64,000 bases of DNA from Rhynochetos jubatus (lineage: Eukaryota; Chordata; Aves; Eurypygiformes; Rhynochetidae). Shown piece by piece: positions 1 through 12,600 of this stretch. The notes under the pieces are model-generated. The model did no database searches and was not told the DNA's origin. It was given only the letters and a program-made list of their open reading frames with translations. Positions within the stretch are counted from its first letter, which is position 1; each line of letters starts with the position of its first letter. Position numbers and translations under genes: made by a program. Where the stretch lies: assembly GCA_027574665.1 (NCBI GenBank), contig CM050653.1:15584664-15648663 (forward strand), written 5' to 3'.

Positions 1-2317
1 CTGCTTTCCACGCTGATGTGGAGCTGCAGTGGCCCCATGCCTCCCCTAAATGCAGATGGACCAAGCCTCACACTGCATGAGAGCCTGGGTTAATCCCTTC
101 CTTACACTGCCAGCTGCCTGAGCTCACATTTGCCCTGTGGGCTGCTCCATGCCCCCATGTGAAGACACAGCCCAACAGATCTCTGGGGTGGGAGGGGAGT
201 TGGAGCACCTCACTGCAGGGGGTGGGGCATGCACTGCCTTCCCAGCTCAGCCCTGGGCTGGGGCCATGCCCCACTACTTTTCATGTTGGAAAAGAAGATA
301 CAGATAGTCCTTTTTCTTTTTTTATACACCACTCCTTAAACTGGAAGTTGGTAGCTCAGAGAAAAATAGAGATCTGTTCACATCTGTGTGACTATTCTGC
401 CTCAAGCTTTGTGAAATGCTTCCTCGTAGCCAAAATTTTGCTCATCTTATTCACATAAACAGTCCCACTGAACTCAATTAAAATAACAGACTCACTTGTG
501 CAGGGCCAACAGCTAGGACATACATTTATGGCACTACACAAATTAATAGTTACTTTTTATAACAGTGGATTTCAGATGCTTGCAGAGTAATTTACAATAC
601 ACTAGAAAATTCAGCTTCATTCTTTTTGGTCCCCTCCATTCATAAATTACCATAAATAAGGTATCATTTCTTCTCCAGAATCTTAGCTCATAATAGTGGA
701 TGTTTGGGACAAGTTGCTAAGTGCATGGGAAAGAATCAAAGTTCACCTTGTTGAAGGTTCTTGTGCCAACCTGTCATTAAGCCAGACAACTTCTACCGAC
801 TTCCCTCTGATGTATTCATCTGTAACAAGGGAAACAGATCAGCAATTTAGAAAAGCTTTAGGGTGGTCACCATGCAGAAACATAGGCTACGCTGCCTATT
901 TCCATAGCGATCGCTCCACTTTGCCAGATGAAAAATGAGGGGCTTACATCCCTTGTGCTAAAAACCCTTCTTAGAGGAAATCCTAGGCTGTCGCTCCATT
1001 TGAGTAGCTTTAGTTAAGTCTGGAAAAATATGCAAAGGTAACTCTTAAATAAAAGCTCTTTTTTTCTGTTTCACAGTCATCTCTATAATCTGTTTTGGAG
1101 ACAGAGACATAAGATGTATTAACATGGCAGGCATATGTTCTCATTGCTGAGTGTTTTTTGACATTCCCACAAAACCCCTGAGACTTTGTGTCACAATACT
1201 ATAAACTTTATCTATTTGTATATTCATCTCTGGGCTTAAATCCAAAACTTCTTTACATACATTTACAGCAGGCAATTCAGGTTCATCTCCTTGTATTTCA
1301 GATGGCAAGCAGTTAAAGCAGGTGCATTTAACCATTCTATACAGTCTAGCCTTCTAATGCATTTCAGAAGTTTTCTGTTGTGTTTCAACAGCACATACAC
1401 TATATAGTGTAGGTATATAAAATAGATACAAGACCACATTGAGCTGTGAAGCAAGTGAAGACAGCTTCGCTGATGTCAATAGTGTTGAACCTGCTAACAG
1501 CTCAAACATGAAATACCATAAGCATATCGTATTACGTTCCATACTGGTTTCCATTTTCATTTCTTCTCCACAGCTACACTAGATGATGGCCTTCAAACAG
1601 TATAATAGTCTTCTTTATCTCATTTCTCTGACATCATTTTCAAGTTCCTTATTACTCTTGAACAGTGTAGCTAATAGTGCCCAAATTGCTTCTCATTCTT
1701 CCCATCATAGCATGTCATTATTCAAGAAACCAGTGCTCTTCAGCCTTTCCCACACAAATAGCTCTCCCCCAAACTAAACTTAAAGCTTACTGCCAAGACC
1801 CAGTCTCACATTTCCCAGGAAATTAGGCTCCTTCTACTGGCTATTACATTTTTCCTTTGCACATTTTTACATTTTACACTGTACCTGTGTGCTACTTGAG
1901 ACTTGAATCTTTGTGTTCTAAAGCCTAGTCTTCGTACACTGATTTTTGCACTGATTTAATTATTTCAATTAAGGTTTTGTTTGTGTATAGTTAAAACAAT
2001 TCCGCACACACCGGGGGATACATGTGTTCTAGTATAATGTCTTATGTCAGTACTTTTGCAAAAATAAACCTTGCTAGTGTCAGCGGTTTGTAGCAGTGAC
2101 TGTACTGCTTTGTCTATAATGGTTTCTAAACTGGTGTACTTAAAGTGGCTGTAAAAACAATGTGTAGACCTACTTCTGTGTTACATAGCTGGTCACAAAT
2201 GCTAGTAGAGTTTTTTTGGATACTGTATTATTATTTGGATGCTATAAATATCTTAGCAAAAATTAATTAGATTGCCTTACTGATTGCAAGTTGCAAGTTG
2301 CAAATAATAGACTTTTT

Positions 2318-2338
2318 TATATATATATATATATATAT
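2318..2338. repeat. AT dinucleotide microsatellite
   Basis: About ten uninterrupted TA units. Just upstream, at 2286-2302, is a short direct repeat of TTGCAAG. Confidence 0.9.
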
Positions 2339-3204
2339 TCATATGGGGGGACTTAACTGACACATACATTTTCTCCCAGCTTTTACTCTTCGAACAAATG
2401 CTTAGGCCAAGTGTCTAAGCTAAGCAGTTCCTCTGCCTATTGTGACTTATGCTTTCCAGGAAGGTTTTTTTGAACTTGCCTCACTAGGCAGCTAGATAAA
2501 TTGCTGTGGTGTGACCTTCAGGCACCTCGCTTACTCCATGGAAATTGTCCATATGCACACTCTCACCCTGTGATATTCCATGTGACATACATGGCAGTTT
2601 ATCCCTTTTCTTAGTTATTCCTCACCCCACCCCCAACAATGCAAAGTAAAAACATGTTCATAGGTGTAACCACCGCTCAGCTGATGCTCTGAAATCAAAC
2701 TCTGAGTGCTCTGAAAATAGACATCTAATCACCGGGTAACTTTTGAATGTCCTCATATGCTCAGCATAGAAAGGAAAATATATCCTTCCTTCCCACATCC
2801 CAGCTTCAGCTCTTTCTCATCTGAAAGATATCAGACAATTTTTATTTAAATATGTAAAGAAAAGAAGCTGTTTTTCATGGACCATATTCTTGATTTGTCT
2901 GAAGATCATTCTACTGAACTTAGTGGAGCACCAGTGATTTTTATCAGCTGAGTGAGGAGCTGACTCTACATTTCTACAGTTCCCTAGAAATTCTTAGAAG
3001 AAAGGCCAGTAATGTAGCTGAAATGGCATTAACGCAGAGTAAAGCCGGTTAAAGTTTTGCCATTCAGCTAGATCAGACTTTAATATTCATGCAGAATGGC
3101 TAGGAGCTTCTTAAAAGTGGGTGGAATAAAGACCAAAGTCTGTCACATGTACAAATCTTTCTTTCTACTAACATCTTAAAGGTACACAGGATTAGGTGCT
3201 AGGG

Positions 3205-3405
3205 CACCATGGCTGTTTACACTGCTAATGGTCTCATAGTGCTTGATCTTGGGCCAATCATCATCTTTGTGACTCAGTTTCCTTAGAGAAGATAATATTT
3301 CTTTGGTTTGCAAATATCTGAGGATGTGCTTATTAGTGTTTGTGAAGTCCTTAGAGATTGCTGGGTGGAAATGTAGTTCAGTATAATAGTTATTTGCCAT
3401 TGTTT
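3205..3405 (+). repeat. MIR-type (CORE-SINE) remnant
   Basis: The order of motifs follows the amniote MIR consensus: CTTGATCTTGGGCCAATCA, then GTGACTCAGTTTCCTTAG, then CTGAGGATGTGCTTATTAG, TGTTTGTGAAGTCCTTAGAG and GGTGGAAATG (compare the MIR end with its Gly-like CTTTGAGATCC...GGATGAAAG). The copy is about 200 bp, with substitutions throughout, as expected for an insertion predating the bird lineage. The minus-strand open frame across it (3176-3418) is therefore not a gene. Confidence 0.7.
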
Positions 3406-3883
3406 TGTATTTATTCATCTTCTAGCTGTTAATTTATTTTTAACAACATACTGCTGTGTAGAAATGCATGTGGCAAACTTTTGACTTTCAGAGAAGTGTT
3501 ATCCAAACAAAAATAAAGAATAGGACTCATGCTCACAAGAGACACATTATCCATAATGAGAAGAATATAACTAACTCAAAACTGAGCACCAAACAGGATC
3601 CAAATGCAAGCAATTTCAAATGTGTGCATATTGCCAGTACAAAACCAGGCCATTCCACAAACGCAGCGTCCCCCAAGGAGTAGTGAACCTAGCAGCAGCA
3701 ACACTAATGGCTGTCTTCTCATGTGCAGTGAGGGAAAGCAGCACTTTAGAGCCGCCTTGGGCAGCTGTTAAGTTATTCATTCTTAACTTACTTCTATAAA
3801 GCTGTTACTGGGTGGAAACAGATGACACAAAGAACTTGGACCTTCTCTGTCTGCTATGGGGGGAGCATTCCCCATCCTTGCAC

Positions 3884-3935
3884 GTAGGGTGAAATTCTCT
3901 CTTCCTTCAAGTCAATGGCAAAATTTCTCCCCGGT
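3884..3935. repeat. Ancient amniote palindromic repeat remnant
   Basis: GGGTGAAATTCTCTCTTCCT followed by TCAAGTCAATGGCAAAATTT resembles one arm of an old interspersed sequence, common in turtle and crocodile genomes as I recall it, whose core is a CCATTGACTTCAATGG-type palindrome flanked by GTGAAATTCT. The family name is not recalled with certainty. Confidence 0.4.
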
Positions 3936-6542
3936 ATCACTTGGACCGAAAAAAAAAAATTATTTTGGGCTCCAGTAAAACCTCTTTTGAAGAGCACTTC
4001 TCTCGCACATTTCAGTATATCTCATCATTGAATTTTTTCTCAGTTTGGACATAACCTTCCTTTCAGTGCACACAGTGCATGTAGGGGAGCAAAGAGGCAC
4101 ATGAGTTTTCAAATGCATTTGTACTGCTAGAACAATGCTAGAGAAAAACCCAAAACAACAACAACAACAATTTTCTGTTGTTGGAGTACACTTAATGCAT
4201 GAAGTACTCTGCTAGGTCATCTACCTTGTTTCTTAACTTCCTTTTGGAACATTTCAGGCTGTGTTGTGGTTTGCTTGTTCCACCTGATGTCTCATCTTTC
4301 CCTGTCTCCTCTCTACGGGTGGTGTGAAAGCTCACATTTTTCTGAGTAAAACAGTAATTTTCTATTTCAATATTGTCCACTCCAAGTTTTGAACATTGTA
4401 AGTCAGGCCTCAAAAATTTGTGAAACTTTATAAAATCCTTGTATCTCAGAAAGTACTGTTGGTTAGTTTTCCATTTGATATATTTTGGGGGACTTCCTCT
4501 GCAATAATAATAGCCAGGAAATTCCTCCGCTTTAAATGAGAAGTTTGGCAATATGATGATATCAGCAGCTGATGCTTTAAAACCTGTGACCAAATTTCAT
4601 GATATTCATGACAAAAACCAAGAGAGCTGGCAAAGCTGGATTCTTGCTAAAGTTCCAACTTCCTGATACTGTTTCTGTTCTCACTCACAGCCCTGAAAAC
4701 TCCCACTCAAGTGCTAGACTTATAGACTAGTAGACTTTTTCTCCCACTGAAGCAGTAGAAAAATAGAATCAAAAGGAAATGGAAGCCATATTTTATATTG
4801 ATTTGACTGCTTGGCTATATTTCTTCACCCCTCACTTCATAATCAAAACTTTCAGAAAGCAAAATTTATCCCAGCAAAAAACCCACCTCTGAGTTTACCA
4901 CCGTTTTCTCGGAGTACACATAAACTAGCATTTATGGGTCTTGTTGTTATGGAGGCTAAATGTTTGCTTGGCTTCAGATCCAACTAACACCAATGAGAAG
5001 AAAATCAGTTGAAAGTCATTAAACTCAAGGACATGACTTTTGGCTCAGGAAGACCCTGATCTGCAAATTGCTGTCATATTTGGGACAAAGATCACACTGG
5101 CAGCTGCAGGACCCTTGCCCTGTCCCATTGCTATTCCCTGGCAGGCATGAGATAAATGAGGTGGACTGATACAGAAAAAACTCTTATGTCATGTTCTTCT
5201 GCGTGTTGTGCAGGCTTATGTTTTCAGGGAATTGTTCTCTTTTAATTTCGTACAAAAATACTGTGCAAAATAGCTAACATAATTGACATTACAGGTCCCA
5301 TCCTCCACCTAACTGAATCACTTTTATGTCTACATGTTGCCAGTGCAGTCAATGAAGTTGTGACTGACTGTTTTGTATTTTCTTTACGGTTTGGATGCTT
5401 CAGTTACAGTAACTGCAGCAGGTCTAAAATGATGTGCACAAGCTGAGAAGTGGCCATATAGCTCTAAACTCTGGGGCTGTTCTGAGGAAAAAACTAATTT
5501 TTGAAACATTTTTATGAACTCAAGGAAATCTTAACATCTTTATTCTGTTATTACTTTAAAATAATAATCCCAAACTGACCTTGGAGCTATTAGTCAGTGA
5601 GCACTGGCCCCTTGGAAAGTTTCAACTTGTCAAGTTTAGCCATTTTTTGAATGCACAGAGGAAGTCATTAATGCACATCAGGCTGCTGATTGCTATTAAA
5701 CTCTGCAGAGAGTTCTGTGTAAAAATCAATGCCATAACAGGACTACAAGAACCTAAGAGGCAGGAAAAGCATTTCTTTACCCTCTCATAACTCAAAAATG
5801 GATTAACAGGTTTTGGGAAACCTCAAAAAAATATCACCTATGAGCTAGGGGCCAAATGTAAACCTTTGTGACAAAATAATACAGCTCAGAAAGCTCCGAG
5901 CATGTGAAAATGGGATTATAATGGATATGCCACTGTTGTAACCTCAACTTTATGTTTCTGTGCTGGAGAAATCTCACACATCTGCACATCTATGCATGCA
6001 CGTGCTTATGTTTTGTACCCCAAGGAACACCTTTTTTGCTGTATCACCACTAAGAAACCTGGAGGGAAAATGTGTTTTTAGTAAAGCCAGAAGAGTACTA
6101 CAAGTATTTTCCAGATGAGTTCAGTCCTGGCATCAGCGGAAGTGGTACTTAGGTGGCTGGTGGATTTTGCTAGTGTGGGAGCTGGACTGAAAAAATGACA
6201 AGTTTACTAGTAGTTGAAGACTTTTGTAGAAAATATTTTTCAAGGGGAAAAAAATAGTTTAAATCCTATTAGCAAGTTTTACTGTAAACATGAAGTACAT
6301 AAAAAGTGCCAGCAAAGTCTGTTTTCTGGCTATGAGGCCAATTGCCATGGAATGTCTTAAATCCAAACTGTCCAGTTCTCTTCCCCCAGAAAGCAGAGTG
6401 GTGTCATTCAATACATTTTTGGCATGAATTTTGTTCAATCTTTGATGATAAAATGTTGAAACATCTTTTCAAATTGATTTTTTCTTTGATTCTTATATGA
6501 AAATAAAATTTTACTGAGCTGTATTAAATTTGCTTCATTCTG

Positions 6543-6603
6543 TCATAGGATTGCTTGGGTTGGAAGGGACCTTAAGAAATTATCTCATCCAATTTACTAC
6601 TCA
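6543..6603 (-). repeat. CR1 LINE 3'-end fragment
   Basis: The stretch TTGCTTGGGTTGGAAGGGAC, followed by CTTAAGAAATTATCTCATCC, is the reverse complement of the typical 3' terminal part of the chicken repeat 1 (CR1) retrotransposon family, preceded by the usual CATAGGA-like end. Only about 60 bp remain, so it is a dead, strongly 5'-truncated copy inserted antisense to NRP1. CR1 is the dominant transposon of birds and common in other reptiles, which supports a sauropsid, probably avian, genome. It is the only clear CR1 piece I noticed in 64 kb. Confidence 0.85.
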
Positions 6604-9600
6604 AAGGAATTGCATTTTATATAATACAAAAGCTAAAATGAAGCAATCCATGTAAAGCCAAATCTTTCCATAAAACCAAAGACGTAGTGAGGATGTTTCA
6701 GAACATTTATTTCATGGCCTATCCCAGCCTTTCTGCTCAAGTAAATACTAAATGCTCACCAGCTCTCCTTATTAATTTAAAAATTTTAGATTTCATGCTT
6801 TTATTTAAAGGAAGGTTCTCTTCTGTTTTCTCCTTTTAAAACACAGGTAAATATCATGCAGGGTTGACCCATCCTAGAATGAGGGCTGAGGGGTAGGGCC
6901 ACAAGCATGTCCCTGCATGGTGGCTGCAGGGCCCTGCTGGGTCATGGGCTGCTGTTTCAGCTGAGCCCAGAAAAGACCTTTTAAAGAAAGAGCATGAGGG
7001 TGAGCCTTCTCAGAATCAGGGCTCAGGTCAGGCAGGACTTAGGAACAAAATAGCCAGCTTCAGCCCAGGTGGAAGCAAGTTTTGCCCAAAGCTCACCAAG
7101 GCTGCAGAAGTCTGACAGTTTCCACCCTCTCCCGAAGAGCACCCACTGTACATCCCCTGAGTCCATGGCAAGAGTATGCGGTCATGGCTGCAGCCAACAT
7201 GGCAAACCCTCCCAGAATATTTGGGTCCAAAACTGAGACCTGAAGAAAAGGATCAAAAATAGTCTTTCTCTTAAGGACTGTATCAAGCACATGCAATGAA
7301 AAAGCTCTTAACGAGTGAGTTGTTAAAGCCTGTTTTAGTGAATACAGTCTGGATGGGCTGCAGTGAGGGGCAGATTGTGGACCATTTCCCCAGCACAGCA
7401 CTGAGGATGGAGGCTCCTATACTCTCATTATAGCACAGGAAAATCCACTTTTCTTGCATGGATAATTTGGAAGCTATGAATCAGCCTGTTGTTTTTATTT
7501 CAGTGGAGTACAAACAAGAGTTGTGTAAAATGAGGCTGCTGCCTGTCTGTCAGGCAGCTGTAGTTTTTTACCCTGCAGCCTCTTTTAATGTGCATTCTTA
7601 GCGAATTCTGAAGAGAAGCAGTCACAACTGTGCGCTCAGACGTTAGAGCAGATCTCATGCCCCAGTCATTGAGCCAGGGACTTCACTCGTGCATCACCCT
7701 GTGTTTGATGCACCCATTAAGCGTCCTGACCCAGTAACCAGAAAACTGAATTGGTGTCTAAGTTAACAGGCACTGTAAAAATATGCTCTTGAATCATCTG
7801 GTTTTGAACTGAGATTAATATTTTCTTGCAGTGTATCTGCTTCTCCCAGATGTTAAATAGACCATTTGCTGTCTGCTGGTTTTTAGGGTTTTTTTAAAGT
7901 AGGTGTTAAAGGCTATTCCAGCCTAACTCTACAGGGTTTTAAGGCATGAGAGACAGTTATCTGCAGAAAAAAAATGCCCATCTCTCTCAAATAATTAGCA
8001 ATTATCTGTCAAAAAAAGCTTCTGAACTGACTGCAGTAAGAAAAACACTTTTCATCTTCGGCTTTTTTGTCTCCCTCTTTCCCCTCTCTTCACCTCCCTC
8101 CCCCCTTTTCCCCTAGCATTTTCTGAGCAGCCTTTGCCAAAGGAAACACTGATGAAAGTAACTTTCAGTGGCTGAGCAGTTCCCTCCATCACCTCCTCCC
8201 TGTCCACCCCCTAGATTGTAACAGACATCTGCCTTTGTACACACACCATGTCAGAGTCTAGCAGAGACATTTTACGCCCATTGTTTCTCCAAAATAAATA
8301 AAAGCAGCACAGAAGATGCGAACTGGCTGTAGACTCCCATTGCTAATAATGGAGCTATGTTGATAATTGCTATTAATGATGCAGTGTTTCAGCATGGGAA
8401 CACTGTTCTAGCTGTAATGTAGATCTGGCCTGAATAAAGTGACACAGATGGTAACATTATTGCATATTTCTTTGTACTGGAAGGCGAAATTTTACTGTGG
8501 GAAAAAAACCCATTCCTACATTTCCTTCTGGTTATTTCTTTAATATCAGCAGTGCTGGCATCCTTGATCTGTGAACTGTGCCAGTGCCACCTAAGGAACT
8601 TGAAGAGGAGTCTGCAAAGTGAGGAGAAGCGATTGTTTCCACTTAGCAAAGGAAACACTTAGATGCTGTGTGACAGTTGCCTTTGCTTCCCTTGGCAGGG
8701 ATGACCCATTTTGATCACACGCAACAGCCAAACAACAAACAGCCAATTTGCAGTAAATCAGACTTAAACATCTCTGTAGTTGCTATCTGAAAGACTGGTT
8801 CTGGAGTCCTCACTCATGAACCAGAGCTCCCACATCTGTACCTCAGGCGCCTGGGAGATCTTCGTTGCTTTTTTGCAGGCTGCAAACAGCAGGAACACAT
8901 GCTTTGTGGGCCAGCTCCTGGGTTTCAGCTTCCTTTGATGAACGCAAAGTACGTGCTCTTGTGGGAGTGCCCGGCATCCTCCATGCTTACGTGCACAGCC
9001 ACTTCAGCACCCTGGTGAGCCAAACCCAGGGGAAGCACACACTGCTACTTTGGCTGTACTGCAACGTGTTTCCTTTGAAAGGTGTTTGTAAAGCTGTGGC
9101 AGCATGTCAAAGATAAAGGAGGCAGGAATCGGTTGTATTTGCCAAGCGCCTGCCTTTGTTGGCTCTGTCCGCAAGAGCAGCTACCCTCACTTTTGAACTC
9201 TCCGAACTTGCTGCATGTTCACCCACAAAAATCGCTAGCTAACCGAGACCTAGAGTGTCAAGGCCAGAGTTGTCCTTCCTGCAAGATTAGGTCACAGCAT
9301 TAGATCAAAGTCCTACTGTGCCATTTTACACCACGTGGCTGCAAGTACCAGCCAAGTTTCAAGTCCCCAGCACAGGTGTCTAGTTACTGTATGATGCACA
9401 CACAAAAGTTAGAGCCAGAAGCCAAAATTACAAGCTAAATACCATCTTTTTCCACAACATTACACCTTTGTCATCCACCCTTGTAACTGCATTCCCAATT
9501 TAAATTTCAGATGATCACTGCTAATATCTAAAACTTTCCTGCCTGAAATTGCCCTTTGTAATTTTCTCTCTTCATCTGGTAATTCAAAACTGAGCTTAAA

Positions 9601-12600
9601 AATGCCCTTTTAAACAGTTGAGAAAGAGTCATCCACCAGAGGCTTCTCTCTGCAAAAGAAGTGCTGCACAGTATTAATTACCACGTGGAGGGAACATGTA
9701 GCAGAAAGCAGGGTTGGCGTGTGTGTAGGAAATAAATGCAGTGTATTTGCTGCAGAGTTGCCCTGTAGCTGGAAGTGCAAGGCATGAGTTGGAGTGATAA
9801 GCAAGTGTCGTTTAGAAATGATTATGAGATAAATAGTGAGAAAGTGCAGAAAGAGCACCTAATTTCACCAGACTCATCCTTCCAAAAGCTGGATGTCTCC
9901 TCTAAGCTGGGTATCTGGGCTTCTCCTGTAGCTTATGGGGAGGGAGATAACTCCAACAAAAATACATCCCACTTTAAAACTGATAACTAAGATAAATCGT
10001 TCTTTAAAGGTGCCTCTATCTCTCTCCCCAGACTACCAAGAGATAGCTATCTCAGAGTATCTCCCTGGGTTTTAGACATGTACTATAAGGTGAAATTAAT
10101 TCCACCCAAAGTCCTCAGAAATGGTTGCCCGAAATGGACAGGAAAGCTGCCAGACCTAGATAGCTGCAGAAGCTCATTTCTGCCATGGTGGACACAGAGC
10201 TCATTGCCAGGGTTGGTACAGTATTGTCCATGTCAACGAGGTAAAATAAATCTTGCAACTGTTTGGAAATTTGGCATGTGAAAGGCTTAATGCACAACAT
10301 GCGGTATAATTGGGTTACAAGTGAAAATGAAAATGGAAGAAGAGCACAAGACTTCTGTGTTCTGTTCATATAGCAGTAAACATTTTCTTCAAGAACTGAA
10401 ACTGCTGTCTTAAATTATATCACATGTTGATGTACTTACAGTGTAAAAGTGCGTTTGCTTGGGCAGCCTTACCTGTAGCTTCTGTGCCCTGGCTCAAAGA
10501 CTTTTTGAATCTCGCTGGGGCAGGCTGACAGACCTGTGCTTGCTGGTCTGTGGCATTCAAAGTCACTCCTGCAGAGCACATGAACCGCAGGAGCACACTG
10601 GTCAGCAGCTAGAAATCATCTGTGGCAGAGAAGATACTTGATAGCACATAAAGGCACGAGCAAAATGCTTGAAGTGGAAGGCAATGGAAAGGAAAATACC
10701 TAGAGTATAAGTGCACACAACGTAGACTGCTTAATTCAGCAAACGCTATTCATTTACTTGAGCTTCCTCATTCTTCTCTCAGCACACACTCAGTCCTGTT
10801 TAACATATGCTTGAACCCCGTTTTATTCAATGTAGCCAACAGGTGCTTACAATTAGGCACATGCTTAGTAACGTGACTGTTTTAAGGCCAAAATATTCCT
10901 GCTTCAGCACACAAACAAGACTGTTTCTATTAAGATGGAGCATCGCATGCTAGGAATTGTAATCACTGCAGACCACACTGGATGGACGATGAGGCACTAT
11001 GAAATGCTTCTATTCAGAAGACTGTTCATTGCATCCATTTAGGTCTGAGCTCAAAACTTTTTCTTAATCAGGGTCAAAGTAATGACCATGTCTTAGACCA
11101 AGTTATGAAGCCCAAATCCTGAAATTCCTGTAGCTGTAAAACCCCCACAGACTTGAAACATGCAAATTGGATGCAGTTCATAGACTCCTGGCAGATTGTC
11201 AGGGCAGTGTCCTTGACTTTCTGACGTTTTTTCTGAATTTTATTTCAAAGTTTCGTAGTTTAAAATTCAGGAAAAATAGAGGACACTGCATTTTCACTTA
11301 CAAACTGAATTGTTGTCTCTACCTTATGTAACTGAAATAGGGTGGACTTAAGCAGCAATAGGTTAAGCAGTAATGACGCCAGCATTTTCTTTTGCTGAGG
11401 CTTTGACCAAGCTAAGGATACAATGCTAATCTAGAGTTGTTTCTCTTTTTCCTTAAATAATATTTTTATTGAGTAAGAAGCGGATGCCAGAATGGCCTTT
11501 TGATCAGCTAAAATCAACAGTGTCTCTAAGGGAATCTTTCCTGTTTATTGTATGCTGCTGCATTTGAAACAAGCTAGCCTACAGTAGAGCTAGACTCCTT
11601 AAAATACAAGAAGCAGGGCAAAACAGGATGAGGCCAAAATAGGAACTGTATATCACAGGAACTTGGAAGGGCAGGAAGTAACAAAAGAAATAGAAATTCT
11701 TGATTAAAAGTATAATTGTACCAGCTTGTGCAAGAGGATAATGACTTTCAAATGTCAGCCTTTGTGCCTGTTCATAATGATAAAGCTATTAAACTGTATG
11801 TACTGTTCTTAATTCCATTTCTCATGGCAAGTCATTTAGGATCCACAACTATTCTGTCCACGAAAATCTTTCTTCAGCAGTATATTCAAACAGTAGATTA
11901 AGAGGAGTGCTAACTAGAGCAGTGCCAGCAAGGACTGCTGCATGGTAGTTTAAAATGTGTTGAAGATTCTGTTATAAGCCCCTACTTTCAAGGATTTAAA
12001 TATCAACCATAAAAAAATCACTCAGGATAAAAGTCAGCCAAGAAGTGAATATTTAAACCTAATTTGTTAAAATAAAAACACATAAATCTTGTACTTTAGA
12101 AGTTTTACATGTAAAAAAGGAATAAGGTCTTAAAACATGTTTTTGCAGATCTGTAACTGAAAAGTAAATCTATTTCAAAAATTAGCTCAATAAGAAATTT
12201 ACTCTTAAAGCAGTCAGTGGCTTTATTATTCCAGAATATAAGTTAGAGCTGAGATAGTTATAAACAAGTTATTGAGTTTTAAAACCACTGCTGCAGAGCT
12301 GAGCTTGGTCCAGCTCTGTGTTGCTAATGGAAAAGAAACATTTTCTTTAGTGGTAATTAGATCAAATGCTAACTTCCTCATCAGGAAGTTAGATTCTGGA
12401 AGAAAAAGATCTCAGTTTTGTAATTGCAACACTTGATAAAATGTTCACTTATAATGTCAGTAAAGTCGCCTCCAAAGATAGGACGACAAACGTGCTGGTG
12501 TCACCATGGGTGCTTTGGCCTTCCCCTTTCCCATCAGCGCTTCTGATCCCTGGTCATGGGGTGGTGTTGCTTTCAGCCTGAAACTGGTAGTAAGATACTT

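Noticed and set aside
4192..4593. Minus-strand open frame of 133 codons
   Set aside because: No recognisable domain, no splice-paired neighbours, sits in a deep intron antisense to NRP1, and low-complexity A/T-rich codons suggest chance.
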